64,000 bases of DNA, taken from the NCBI RefSeq assembly GCF_000699445.3, contig NC_067197.1, positions 9,244,152 through 9,308,151 of the forward strand, given 5' to 3'. The DNA is from Schistosoma haematobium. Lineage: Eukaryota; Platyhelminthes; Trematoda; Strigeidida; Schistosomatidae. The notes beneath the pieces were generated by a model. The model saw only the letters and a program-made list of their open reading frames with translations. It was not told where the DNA came from and ran no database searches. A program made the position numbers and the translations under genes. This document shows, piece by piece, positions 1 through 11,307 of this stretch. Within the stretch, counting starts at the first letter, position 1. Each line of letters starts with the position of its first letter.

Positions 1-980
1 GAAATCCTATTCACGTCGACTTTCCTTTGGGACAATCGCACAACACGACTCCTACACTCATAATTCCTCAACCGACAACCAACACTAGCAATGATACTCC
101 GAATGTATCTGAAAATAAACTTAGAACAAGGCGTTCTGGAAGAAGAGTAAGATTTCCAGAACATTTAAACGACTACTGCACGTAAGGCACTACTCGACAT
201 TTTATATTATCTCGATCTTTCTTTTTACGATATATAATTTTTTTTAAAAAAAGACAATTTTAATATGCTTATATATTTATATTTTTATTTAAAAAAAACA
301 AAACATAAAAAAACATTTTTTAACGCTATTACGTGTGCTTGAGTATATTTTCCATTTTTTCGCCGACATTGTGTTTTTACGCACATACGAGTGTATTTCG
401 ACATACACTTTCTTTTTTCTTTTACAGGACGGCTGGAAAAGAACGATGACGTTTACGAGGAGTCGAAATTTTCGTTGTAACTTTTTCTTTTTTTACTATG
501 TTGTACCTCGGTCCCGTATAGTAAGGAAAGACGACCAGACGCTGCTAAACTTAGTAAGCTATCAGAAGAGTGTTTACCAACGACAAACTCGTTGGGTTTA
601 AACTTCTGGCTGGCCACGTCTTAGGGTCGTCACTGCCCCACTAGGAGGGGGGCGTGATCTGTAGCGGTAAATTAATCCCCAAAATAAATAGCTCTAAGTT
701 TTCGACATTGGATGCTGACCATATGTTTTAGTGGACTCATCTAGCTGAAGGCGCTCGGTCATGCATCCGCACCAGATCACGTGTGGTAACGCTGTGCTCA
801 ACATCTACCGCAATCGCTAGCCAGACTAGATCAGAGAATTCCGATATATTGGTCATCGCCAAATATACTCTTCCGATCTCCTCGACTCTGTCTTTTGATT
901 TCTCTGGGTGGGAACGAAATATATTAGAAGGTGTTACTGGTAGAAGCGTTGTCAAACACTGAATACCTGTGACATCATCA
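1..980 (+). mobile_element. 3' end of a Gypsy-type LTR retrotransposon
   Basis: Bases 3-185 encode the C-terminal tail of a polyprotein. Bases 186-640 are an AT-rich untranslated stretch. A purine tract (AGGAGGGGGG, 643-652) is followed at 655 by TGATCTGTAGCGG, which looks like the start of a 3' LTR; this would run to roughly 980 (end not certain). The rest of the element lies before the window. Confidence 0.6.
3..185 (+). pseudogene. C-terminus of Gypsy-type pol (integrase tail), partial
   Basis: 60 codons open from the window edge to TAA at 183-185. The end reads RRSGRRVRFPEHLNDYCT; an R-x-GR-x-x-x-x-P/F-x-R-like basic tail of this type closes many Ty3/Gypsy polyproteins. Only the tail is visible, so the assignment rests on that motif plus the purine tract downstream. 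Confidence 0.6.
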
Positions 981-985
981 ACCAT

Positions 986-1807
986 AAAATATGATCTAAA
1001 ACTGTTCGAAATGCACGGAAACCAACAAAATTACCAAATTTCTCCACAAAACTAAGAAATACCGATTCAGAAATACGTACAACAAAATGTTACACGTGAG
1101 CAAGTACTGTTACTTCGTGCTTTGCCGTGAGGTTATGACACAAAAATCTGGGTAGAAGTCAAGAATGATGCACGTGCAGCACAGGATAACCTAGACGTTC
1201 CAGTAAGCTGGTATAAATTGTGGTTATTGCCTATCACTGCCGTCAAGTATATCTACATGAGCATTGAATACGTGAGTAACGATATCTAAGAAACAAGGAA
1301 GGGTTCAGGGCCTTTAGACTTGTCTCATAATGGTCAAGGGGTAGTAGTAAGTCATGGCCTCAGGAATACGATTCACCGCCGCTCTGTTGTATCTGAAGGG
1401 CATAGAGCAGTATATGTCTTACAGAAAGCATTCGTTCACTACAATAGAATATATTCATCACGATTCGCACGGCATGAAGGAGGTCTAGATCTCCAAAAAC
1501 GTACAAAAGTTAACTACTAGCTAAACTTCAGAGCAGTTTGGTGTGTTATTTTCAGTGAGAATCGAACACGTAAACCGCTTTGTTTCATCTTTCAACGGAC
1601 TAATAGATGAGTTGATCCCAATGTCCAAGACACTCAGGATCGACTTTAGTGTATATATCTCTTCCATTGTTTTTACGCTTTGTCGCTGGGAATTCGCGGG
1701 TTGCATAAATGCGGTGGAAGTGCGTTATGAGTGACTTTGTGTTCGTCCTTCGGAGGTTGATATCAATTTCGTATTCCAATCGAAAAGGGATAACTATCTA
1801 ACAGGAA
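986..1807. other. 5' flank of the IFRD1-like gene
   Basis: No repeat or second gene recognised. It should hold the promoter and 5' UTR, but I see no convincing core promoter motif. ORFs here are short and unlike any family. Confidence 0.3.
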
Positions 1808-1838
1808 ATGCCAAAGAAAAAAGTTAAAGAGAAAAAAG
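1808..1838 (+). CDS. IFRD1: IFRD1-like exon 1
   Basis: Encodes MPKKKVKEKK plus one base; donor GTATAT follows at 1839. It resembles the MPKNKKR start of vertebrate IFRD1. Too short to be found as an ORF; supported by phase and family match. Confidence 0.8.
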
Positions 1839-4800
1839 GTATATGCAGGCCTTTTTTGTCATGATATTTAACTTTAGTTCTGGTCGATCAGTCAGATTCA
1901 TTGGAGTTGGCTAGTGTTGTTAGCCTTCCTAGTGACGGCAGTGAGACTCCAACTGCCTCATCGGTTGATGTAAGTGTTACGAAACTCCTACTTTCGGGCT
2001 TTAATTATTTACATTCTAATTTTGCATCTTCATAAAGTTTCAAAGTTACTGTGTTCTGGATCCAGACCTCGGCATCAGTGTTTGTTGATGTGGTTATTAT
2101 TCCTTGATATTATTGAAGGCTGAATGTACGACAAGCAAACCAACCATGATTGCACTGTGAATCGTGTCAGTTTTTTACTTAAAGTCCGCAATCTTGGGAT
2201 GGATTTTGATTATCTTTAAGATCTATCAGTACCTTAATTGTTGTTCAGCGGACGATAAGTCAATATTAGGTCATCTCTCTTATTGCAGTAAGGATGTGGG
2301 CAATTCGAGGGGTTTACCTACTTAATAAACAAATGAGATTACCACTTATCCTTTGTCACGCCTTGATTTGGTATATTCATGCTGTTTAAAGCAGAAACAT
2401 CCTTTGTTCCAAGTGTAGTCTCACATCGTCTACTAATACCTAGGGTTATCAAAGTTGCGCGTGCTTTTCCAGTTAAACATTCCTCAAATGCCCTGGTACG
2501 GCAGGGAGTGGGGAGAGTCTGCTCTCTCGGAATTTTCTCTCATGACCACGTATATACAGCCTCTGCCAGGGGAGTCCTACTCACTGCCTTCTCGTGGCAG
2601 GAGTGTTGTTCACAAAATGAAGAGGCCGAAAAGCGAATGTCCGGCGGTATAACCAGGTTGGTGGACGCGGAGAGTTGGAGAACCTTGATTTCAAACCAAT
2701 GGTGCACATGGGATTCAGTATCCCGAGAGAACGAATGGCGTATGAGCGAGTCGTTGGTGGCCGGCTACTATGGGACTGCATCTCCTGACGTAGTTCCACT
2801 GCCTTGTGGATCAGATTTTTAGGCCGAAGGTCCCTGATATGCCCTTGGTTTGGGCACCCGGGCAGTATCACAGCCCTCACACAAAAATCAAATGAGAATT
2901 GTGTGGCGCACATGTATCTGGTGCCCCCTCGTACCGATATATGTGTTCAAATGAATGAAAATAAGTCATGATAAACATCCCATAGGTAAACCTTCAAGGC
3001 TAATAAAATCTTCAACTCTTATGAAATTCATACATTGAAAAGGCTGAGACACCATGATTGGACTTAGTAGTTTGGAATATTCTCAAATCGTTCATTCAAA
3101 TTGACATGGCGGATTGGTCAGGGTTCTTTATTGCCGACTATTGGGTTTCATATTCGATCCCTGTCTCATCTTTTAATGTTTGGGCAGACATCAACATAGA
3201 CCACTCGAGGTGATTAGTATCTAGACATATGGTTGACGACCAAGCAGTACCAGGCAAACAAGTTCATTATTTTGATGTTGGGCAGCTACTTATAACCCGT
3301 CTGTCTATGCACTAGGTATAGCGAAGTCTTCCAAATCAATAGTTTCTCGTCAATCTCTAGAAGGTTTTAGCTGTCCAAGCAACAAAGAAGTCTTCAGGTT
3401 TTAAAAATAAAATGGAGTGATTTTCACAAATGTAACAGCTGGTATTGGTTTGTTTCGTGTGTTTATCGATGGTGATCCAGTCATACGTCACTAAATTAAA
3501 TTGAGCATTGAAATAATACCTGTCTTTATTTGTGTGGGAGAAACTGCCAAATTCTGTCCATAAGTTCCATGTCTAGTCAAGAATGTATGTTATAATTGCT
3601 AATTGTTATGGTTTATTTAAATAATTTGTAAAATATGTATATTTCTTCTCCACTATAAATTAAAAGTACTGTCCTCACAATAAACTGATTCAGTTCAGTT
3701 GTGCTCATTTCATCGTAAGTTGATTGTAACTGGGGAGTTTATCTAATTTGTTTGTCATGGTTGTTAAGTTTCCATTCTCATTCAATTTTATCAAGCTTTC
3801 TTGATTGTGACATTTTCCCTTCAACTTTAATTTTTTGGACTATTCAGTGAAACATTTAAGTGTAGATTCTGACTTGAAGTATAATACAGCCCTTTTATGT
3901 TGACAAATGATGCCACTATATACAAATAAATAGTAATACTTAACTTCTAAGGCGCTTCGAGTTTGCGGAAATATTTCTATCCTTTCCATGGTGATTGTCG
4001 TAGTATGCTATAATCTATAATAGATTATATGTGGAATGGTTTTGGTACATCTTTTTCATGTGAATAACTACCGGAAACCGAACTCATCTCTGGAGTGATA
4101 TATAGGGTTGTACACGCACTGGTGAAGCAATCAGACAATTTATGCTTAGTTACTAACACTTCACGGATAGTGTTGGGAATATCATGATTACTCAAGGTAA
4201 TGCGTTACTTCGTTTTATATCGGTACACAGCAAATCAACTAGATCTAAAGCGAATTAGTCAAAATAGTGTTTTTATTGTTGTCATCATATGTTCAAAATT
4301 CCGTATTTTAGTTTGAACAACCAAGTGGTATCCTCCAATAAGTCTCTTATTTGAATACAACTGGCTTCGGTTTAAACAGGCGAGTAATGCCAGTAGCCTA
4401 AATCTAAGTCGTGCCCTAATACCTTGTGCTTAAACATGCACTTGATAAATAACATTCATATCTTGACTTAGTTTTCTACTTGTCAGTAATATGAATTCCC
4501 GTTAACCACTTTTTCAATGTTTTAGGTTGAAGATGGATTGGCCTTGGAATCGCTTCTTGATAAAGTTTGCTCAGCAATCGATCTAATGGAAGAGAAGAGA
4601 ACGGAGACTCGAATTAACGCAATACGTTCATTAATTGAGTTTTTTCGTTCACATTATTTCTGTTTGGATGGCTCTTGGAACTACACTGAAACTCTGATAA
4701 CCAGCATTGAAAATATTTTCAAAAAGAGTAAACCACAGGATCAGGCACTAGCTGCAGATTTACTGACCATATTCTCTCTACAAATTGATCCACATGAAGT

Positions 4801-5656
4801 TCCCATATGGTTCGAAAGGTTCTTTCCTGTTTTAGAACCTGTCATTCGTGATTCCACCCAAAATCCTAAATTCAGAGCGTCTTCAGCTATAGCTCTTTCA
4901 GTACTGCAGTCTTTGTCAGGCTATTGTGACTTTATTTCACCATTAGATGTCATAAAATCACTTGAATTTGTATTAAAAAGCTCTACTTCGAAGATTGAAG
5001 CTGATATTTTTGATCTTTATGTTGCAGCACTTAAAGCCTGGACATTAATATACACTTTTCTATCACCATACGACTCTGGTAATGTTGGAAAAGCCGTGCT
5101 TCCTGTTTTACTCTCTTTACTTCAATGTTCAAATGTGAATGTTCGTATAATAGCAGGTGAAGCCTCAGCAGTCATTTATGAACGAATTCGAAACGAAGTT
5201 GATGTTAAATTCAAAGGTCCTTATTACAGCGATCTTGTCCGTCTACTTGGTGAGTTGGCTAAAGATAGCTCAAAAAACCGCTCTAAAAGTGATCTCAAGA
5301 AACAACGTCATTCCTTTCGGGAACTCGTGGAGGCCGTAGTGCACTGTGACTACCCTGAAACATCAATAAACTTTGGCGCTGAAGTTTTAACGTTATCATC
5401 TTGCGCTGGACACTTTTATTATAACTTCTTGTGCTCAGTGCTAGGAAGTGGATTGAGGCATCATCTTCGTGAAAATCCGTACATTCGTAATCTTTTTGAT
5501 CTTGGTTTACCGTCGTTACCACAGCGAAATGGAGCCAACCATCGGGTCCTCAAAGAACAAAAACGATTAACCAATGTAATGGCGTCAAAAAGTCGTACAC
5601 AAAAACTTGGTATGTACAGAGATAAGCGGCGAGAAATGCTTAGTGAACTGGAATAA
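1808..5656 (+). CDS. IFRD1: IFRD1/IFRD2-type interferon-related developmental regulator, 3 exons, 417 aa
   Basis: Exons 1808-1838, 1878-1969 and 4526-5656 join in phase (31+92+1131 nt) to 417 codons plus stop. Seen: a basic start (MPKKKVKEKK), a Ser-rich acidic linker ending in VEDG as in the family, then a long helical repeat region. Segments such as NVRIIAGE, the KQRHSFRELVEAV region, NFGAE, VLGSGLRHHL, NLFDLG and the C-terminal SRTQ...RDKRREML follow the vertebrate IFRD order. Length is near the usual ~450 aa, so the gene looks complete. Known of the family: IFRD1 is a nuclear co-repressor acting with SIN3/HDAC, and IFRD2 binds idle ribosomes. Which role applies here is inference. The start is the first ATG of exon 1, matching the family's MPK start. 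Intron 1 is only 39 bp, typical of the tiny 5' introns of schistosomes; intron 2 (2556 bp) carries a dispersed repeat. No AATAAA was seen within about 250 bp after the stop. Confidence 0.93.
1878..1969 (+). CDS. IFRD1: IFRD1-like exon 2
   Basis: Acceptor TTTAG at 1873-1877, donor GTAAGT at 1970. Encodes a Ser/Asp/Glu-rich linker (DQSDSLELAS...SDGSETPTASS) like the region before the EDG motif in IFRD proteins. Ends in phase 0, matching exon 3. Confidence 0.8.
2465..2948 (-). repeat. ~480-bp dispersed repeat, copy 1 (in IFRD1-like intron 2)
   Basis: Reverse complement of the unit at 18317-18790. Shared blocks include GGAGATGCAGTC, CACGAGAAGGCA, CCGGACATTCGCTTTTCG and GACTCTCCCCACTC. GC-rich for the region. 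Its short ORFs do not look like a gene. Family not recognised. Confidence 0.75.
2949..4525. other. Remainder of IFRD1-like intron 2
   Basis: AT-rich intron sequence without a recognisable gene or repeat; ends in a T-rich acceptor tract at 4510-4525. Confidence 0.4.
4526..5656 (+). CDS. IFRD1: IFRD1-like exon 3 (main IFRD domain and C-terminal domain)
   Basis: Acceptor after a T-rich tract ending TTTTAG at 4525. One open exon of 376 codons holds nearly the whole IFRD domain and the short Arg/Lys-rich C-terminal IFRD motif, then TAA at 5654-5656. Confidence 0.93.
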   Translation, partial: VEDGLALESLLDKVCSAIDLMEEKRTETRINAIRSLIEFFRSHYFCLDGSWNYTETLITSIENIFKKSKPQDQALAADLLTIFSLQIDPHEVPIWFERFFPVLEPVIRDSTQNPKFRASSAIALSVLQSLSGYCDFISPLDVIKSLEFVLKSSTSKIEADIFDLYVAALKAWTLIYTFLSPYDSGNVGKAVLPVLLSLLQCSNVNVRIIAGEASAVIYERIRNEVDVKFKGPYYSDLVRLLGELAKDSSKNRSKSDLKKQRHSFRELVEAVVHCDYPETSINFGAEVLTLSSCAGHFYYNFLCSVLGSGLRHHLRENPYIRNLFDLGLPSLPQRNGANHRVLKEQKRLTNVMASKSRTQKLGMYRDKRREMLSELE

Positions 5657-6016
5657 AAGGCTAAACATTATCACCCTATGGGTTCTTTTTCTTGACGACT
5701 CCGTTTGTCTTCTAACCTTTTATGAAGATGCCTTAACAATAACATTATTATATGCGACTGCTTACACAAAGCAGAATTCTGTTTATTATCTTTTATGTTA
5801 TGTCAATACTAATGAACATGTATTTCACTTGAATAATTTATTCTAAAGAAAATAATTATAGTTTGCTCGTCAAAAAATATCATTGGTGGCTTACGTGTCA
5901 TGTTCATGTTAAAACAGGTCTACATAGGTTTGGTACACTATCCATTATCATAGCATAAAGTTTGTTGTAATATAACAAGTGATGAAGATTTAAATGTTTT
6001 CAATCTGTTTTAGGCA

Positions 6017-6217
6017 TCAGTTATCGAAATTCATCAAGTCTTCAATTATTGGGAATACATATTCATAGGGGACCACTGTATTTTGAATCCGAACGATTTT
6101 TTGGTGGTTGGAACGTTGAATTAATGTTCGTTTTCGTATGCGCGCCTTGCTCATCGTAGATGGTTTTGGAGATCTTAAGAGGTATTTGTAGTTAGATTGA
6201 CTTCCTGCTTGTGTCAA
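6017..6217 (-). CDS. Candidate 3' terminal exon of an unknown - strand gene
   Basis: Open to TGA at 6017. An acceptor-like CACAAGCAG precedes a basic stretch (SKARIRKRTLIQRSNHQK) followed by VVPYEYVFPIIEDLMNF. Base composition is less AT-biased than its neighbours and the residues look protein-like. I do not recognise the family and found no partner exon. It would converge on the IFRD1-like gene. May be chance. Confidence 0.25.
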   Translation of the reverse strand: MTQAGSQSNYKYLLRSPKPSTMSKARIRKRTLIQRSNHQKIVRIQNTVVPYEYVFPIIEDLMNFDN

Positions 6218-6639
6218 TTTTGCAACTAATTAGTCATAGTGTCCTTATACATTTTAAGTAAATGACTGATTCCAAATAACCCTTATACTAACATCGATAT
6301 TTCTGCCTTTATCGTGCCAAATGAACTAAGTTATGAGATGAGCAATCTCCTTCGAACACAGTCGTTTGTTGTGGACTGGGCTGTCTTACTATGTTTAGAA
6401 TATTGGATTACTAGTTACACTGCTAGTGATTCTTTCTAAAGCAGTAGTAAGCACTCAGCGATACAATTTAAAAGCTTGTATAAACTGGTAAGAAGTACGG
6501 CGATCTGAAGTTCTTTTAGGGGAGCTTATTTTGTAATAAATTCTTTGAAGACGCTACTACATCCTGCTGCTTATGTGATCCTCCATTGACTAGGTTTCAT
6601 TTTGTTTAGAGATATGGAATTAAAATAAATCCCCAAACT

Positions 6640-7570
6640 GATAGTCATGTACAACATGGGACCTGGTGCATGTACGCAGCGGTCCAAGTTGTCATACCCC
6701 ATTAGCACAATGAAATTAACACCAAATTCATTGAAGCAGTTACTTCAGTGATGGTGATATGTAAGGAAAAAGGATTGCGTATAAGATATCAGGAGAAGGA
6801 ATTGTTCGTAGAAAGATAGGTATGAAGTAATCTTAATCTCGCGGTTTAAGGTGTGACAGAGGGCGTATACACCCATCGTCGTGATCGATTTTCAGCTGTA
6901 ACCCAGAGTCTCCAACGATTGGTTACGATGATCACGCAGACCCCAACCAGGTAGTCTGCATCTAACAACATTGCACAGACCAGAAGTTAGTAACTTTATG
7001 GATTGGTCCCACGTTTTGGTTTGGCCACCCCTAACTTCCATTCTTCTCCAACACTAGTTTGCATTGCGCGCTGTGGTAGTCGATGGTTGAGCATGCGTAA
7101 TACGTAGCCCAAACATACCAGTCAATGTAAATCCACAACCTCTTCAGCTGATTTGCCTTCGTCATTTAATACTCTGCGTCTGACCTCACTATTGCCTACC
7201 CGGTGATCCCAGCAGATGCTGGCAATATTCCTAAGGAATTTGTGGTCAAATACTACTAACTTACGAGTATCCACTACCCTTAATTGTGACGTTTTACAGC
7301 CGTAAAGTAAAACAACGAACTGTTTCTCAGTATACTGCTCGTCTAGTTGATGGGCGGATACCTCGTCTTCGCCATGAGTGACGTAAGTTGGCAAAAAATA
7401 AACTAGCTTTCTGAATACATGCAGATGTCGTCAGACACCAACCGATTAAGGCTGATTAGACTCCCAAGATAAGTGAAGTGTTCGACTTCTTCACCTTAGC
7501 CATGAACCTTTAATTGGATTAACAGCGAACATAACTTCAAGACACCTTGTTTGTTTTATCCGCTTGACAT
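6640..7570 (-). mobile_element. Non-LTR retrotransposon 3' part (TGAC-tail family), degenerate
   Basis: On the - strand 7394-7122 reads ...VVLLYGCKTSQLRVVDTRKLVVFDHKFLRNIA and CWDHRVGNSEVRRRVL (shown in pieces). Downstream, in broken frames, follow the GGQTKTW-type and ETL-type motifs also seen at 22235-22540. The 3' UTR reaches about 6640. This is the post-RT region of a schistosome non-LTR element; stops and frameshifts make it dead. Confidence 0.75.
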
Positions 7571-8181
7571 GCTATCTATAGTTCTTCATTAGAAATGTTT
7601 GGTCGCCTCGTATATAATGTGACGGCAGAACTGGTCATTTGGTAGGTAAATAAATGTATGTTACTCGTTCGTTTCTTGCAGTAGAACTGATCTGGCTGCA
7701 TTATTCGATGGATTTCAAGAAAAAACAAATGACTATTACTGTCCTGAGTGAGGACCTGTGAAAATTGAAGGTCTTGGATAATATCGTAGATTTGCATTAC
7801 TAATATTCGGTGCTGGGACACAGCTCTGTAAAAAATACAGAAAATCACGAAGTGAATTTGGCTTCGGTAATGTAGAATAACACAAAATTTCGATTACCAG
7901 GCGATATTAGTTAGTTAATAACAGAAAGGTCATAAGTACTTGAATGAGTATTACAGTTCACGCGGAAGTACTGAGTAGATGGAATTTCGTTATGGATATG
8001 CTAGCACATCCTTTTTTGGACATAGCAGCACTACCTGTCAGAAGTAGTATTTTGTCACAACTAACTCGTTTAAGCCTAAAAGCACATTGGTTTACTATCC
8101 AAAATATGCGAGAATCTACATCCAATATCAATGTTTAGTTTTGGAAAGATTAAATGTTCAACTGACTTGGAATATATGAGC

Positions 8182-8230
8182 ACTAGTCTCTGAAGAAATG
8201 GCTTACACTGAGTCACGAAACGTCAGAAAA
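8182..8230 (+). ncRNA. Hammerhead ribozyme motif of Penelope-like type
   Basis: CTGAAGA at 8190-8196, a stem II with ATGGCT against AGTCAC (five pairs; the closing pair is lost by A), GAAAC at 8217-8221 and GTC at 8222-8224, where cleavage would follow. Stem III is minimal, as described for hammerheads of Penelope-like elements. The closing-pair change may weaken it. Confidence 0.5.
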
Positions 8231-8403
8231 TCTAATTTTTCGGCTCATTGGGATATTACAAATATATTAATTTATTTATAACAATATACTCAATTTATTC
8301 GAAATTATCAAGTCAAACCTTGGTGATGATACCTATATGAGCATTAATGTTCAATTATTAATAATTTATAAAGTTACCAAACTGGATAACCTTATTTAAC
8401 TTG

Positions 8404-8404
<1 letters not shown>

Positions 8405-8439
<35 letters not shown>
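8405..8439. repeat. (AT)n microsatellite
   Basis: About 17 AT units. Confidence 0.95.
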
Positions 8440-8441
<2 letters not shown>

Positions 8442-8519
8442 ATGAGGACTTATAACTGCTTCAGTCAATTGAACCTTAGTAAAACATTGGCAATAGGTAG
8501 TTAAATATAAGTATATTGA

Positions 8520-8730
8520 GTTAAGTTTTCTGGTTGGGGTTTTTTTAGCAAATTTTTTTTCTACAGGATGGGGTTGCCGACCCTATGCTCAACCCTCCTC
8601 CTTTACCCCTTTTGAGACCGGTAGTAACTCTAGAAGGACTACAGGCGGACAGGGTTGGATGGAGAGTACTAGTGGGCGGTCTATGCTCCTCCACGTGGAG
8701 TAGTAGGCGTAAGTGAGTAAGTAAATTAAG
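8520..8730 (+). mobile_element. Head-to-tail deleted LINE copy (TAAG-tail family)
   Basis: A ~120-bp 5' head (GGATGGGGTTGCCGACC ... ACTACAGGCGG) is joined straight to the last ~90 bp of the RT ORF (codes for VGG LCSST-like text) and a GTAAGTGAGTAAGTAAA tail. The whole middle is missing. The same head is at 20415, 26080 and 63305. Confidence 0.75.
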
Positions 8731-9230
8731 TTTTCTTGTGTATGGGATGAAAAGTGTCAATGTGATTTAGTTAGAATTAAGACGTACTACAGTTAAAATA
8801 AAACATTGACTTATTAGTTTCTGTCTCTAATGATTTATGAACTGGTGTTGTTGGTCTTATGGCAACCATAATAGTTCTAAAATTATTTCTTCACTTACGT
8901 ATGCATTGCTAGAAGTATATTAATTTTTCTTGTGTTAGAAGCAAGAAGGAAGTCCTACAATATACAGAACACATTTTTAAAAACGTCATATGACATGTTT
9001 CATAAATTTGTTTTTCTAAGAATAAATATAGCATCTAGAATGTAAAAGTTTATTCAAAAGAAGTTTACTTTGATTGATTTTGTTTTTCACAGCGATACAT
9101 TTATGCATAGATGCGTGTATTTATTAATCTAGCAGATCAGTATTGCTTGATCGATACAATTCTGTAACTAGGGACCAGATATATACATTGATTATTACCC
9201 AGTGATAAATTATTTTAAATAGCTCAGTCT

Positions 9231-9440
9231 AGTAGCAGGTCAGTCGCAGTCCAAATAGCTCAGTCAAGTAGGTGGCCTGCGTTCGAATCCGATAGACAGC
9301 GTCAGTTCCCTCAGAATTGCTGGTAAGCGCTTCAGATGAGTATCAACTAGGAAGAAACCTAAGTTCAGAGTTTTGTGCCGACCGTTGTAGTCAATGCAGC
9401 TAAATATCACAAGGTTTTCTATCCGTAAATTATGCAATTA
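9231..9440 (+). mobile_element. tRNA-derived SINE with decayed hammerhead
   Basis: Box A-like TAGCTCAGTCAAGTAGGTGG and box B-like GCGTTCGAATCC (9259-9300), then hammerhead remnants: CAGATGAG at 9333-9340 (U4 changed to A) and GAAAC at 9354-9358, with a weak stem II and GTT at the cleavage position. Inactive by inference. Confidence 0.65.
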
Positions 9441-11307
9441 TGGTGGTTGTATGGAGATTTTATTCACTTTGAAAGAAATGATCATTATGATTTGACACCA
9501 GCTATACACTTGAAAAGTAGTTATTTTACGTACATATGAGGTAGATCAATGTTCGGACATATGAACTTAATTTGGTCATTTAAAAAATCGCTTTTGCCTT
9601 ACATGAATGTTTATGAAGGGAAAAGTAACATTTAGAGTAAGAAAAAAGTTATTTCATTGACATGTTTATACATTCCATTGATTTAATGAATTTTTCGTAT
9701 AACTATGTATATTCGGCCATCAAGTCTCAAGTGTGAACCCGGATTCAACTATTTCAGTTTGGACAGTCATGTAGTATCATTAGTATATATCCAAGTATCA
9801 GGTGAATAGGTTATTATCGCTATATTACTGTGATTTATCTGAAGAGTAAGTAAGTAATAAATATTTACTGTTTTCTTATTTTTAATGGCTTCTTGGATTG
9901 ATATTCATTTTTAATGGAAAGTACTCTTAGAGATCTTTTAACCTTTTCTCTAACTGGAAACAATGTACGTTGGTTCTTAAGATTGATTTCATTTGAAACT
10001 AATTAATTAATTAATTAGCTTTATGTTATGCACTATTATTAGTCTGCTTACGTAGGTCCTAAATATTCAATCAGAATAGCTATGGTGTTATTTTTAAAAA
10101 CTAATTTTGGAAACAGGTGATAAACACAAAAAAAATTTCGGAATTTTAATGGTAATTTTAAGTACTATAGTACAGTCGCATATGTATACCATAATTCATA
10201 TGGTATTTAGCCTATGGATTGGCCATATGATTTAAGAAACTTATGTACTTTGAATCAATGTACGTGGATAGATATATACATGTAAAGAATGTATGTGAAT
10301 AGTTTAAGAAATGATTTTTGTTTTAAGTTACTACCACATGCTTTTAATTACACCTAGGAAAGTTCACTAACCTATGTGTTTATAGGAAATTATTTATGTT
10401 TAATCAATAAGGGTAATGTGCCTAGGCAATTTAAATTCATTTATCTGTAACCAAAATCAAGTTTGGTGTTTTCGAACCCGTTACATATTATTCATTGATT
10501 TTTGGAAGTGTCATATATCAATTGAGTGCTGAGTTTTGCTTATTTAACATTAGAGTTTTTTTTTAACGAATACAGTTGTCATCAACCCTTTGTCACTATT
10601 TCTAGGACTTTATTCTAGTAGTGTATTTCTATTTCCGAAAATTTAAAATCAGATTGAATCTGGTTATTCGAATCAGTCAAACAAATAAAAGCATACTGGT
10701 CATCAACTCAGCTTCAAATGATTGTCTGAAATTTGATCAAATCATGACATTTAAACACGAAACAAAACGTATTTTAGACTTGTCATAGAAAACAATGTTG
10801 ATGTCCACTGATGTAATGAACGCTACTCACAACACTACTTGTGAGTAATCTGTAGCGGAACGTGATGTCCAAGTTGTAACTGTCGGCGGACGGAGAGGAG
10901 AGAACTAGTATAGAGAAGCCACAACATAGCTAGGAGGCTTGGAAACCGAACACGAAGGCAGTTCAGATTGTAGAACACACCGAAATATGCAAATAGATAA
11001 TTAAATGCTTTGCAACTTCTTACATTGACATGGTTTACTTATACCTATTGACTTCTTGTACACTAATCATTTATTATAGACAGACATGAACTTTTATTAT
11101 GAATTATTGCTATCCAATAAATACGTTTCTTGTAAATGATTACAAAGTGTGCTAATTATCATAGTAACCTTATGTGTTAGCAAACATGGATATGTTAGGT
11201 GAACTGTTAATGACAATGGTATTTATGAATTGTTCTCATTTTTGATCTTGATTTCATAGATCCAAAAATACTCGACGTAATTCAGAGTATTTCTGTTTCG
11301 TTTAGGC
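9441..11307. other. No gene recognised
   Basis: AT-rich sequence. 10800-10985 is more GC-rich and contains TCTGTAGCGG, also present in the putative LTR at 655; too little to call an LTR. Confidence 0.4.

Noticed and set aside
335..601. 88-codon ORF after the Gypsy-type pol end
   Set aside because: Phe/Tyr-rich composition from T-rich DNA, no family likeness; lies in the element's untranslated stretch.
9240..9310. tRNA gene
   Set aside because: Box A and box B are present, but there is no clover-leaf with paired acceptor stem, and a hammerhead remnant follows: SINE head.
10800..10985. Possible LTR sharing TCTGTAGCGG with 658-667
   Set aside because: Ten shared bases only; no matching ends or target duplication.
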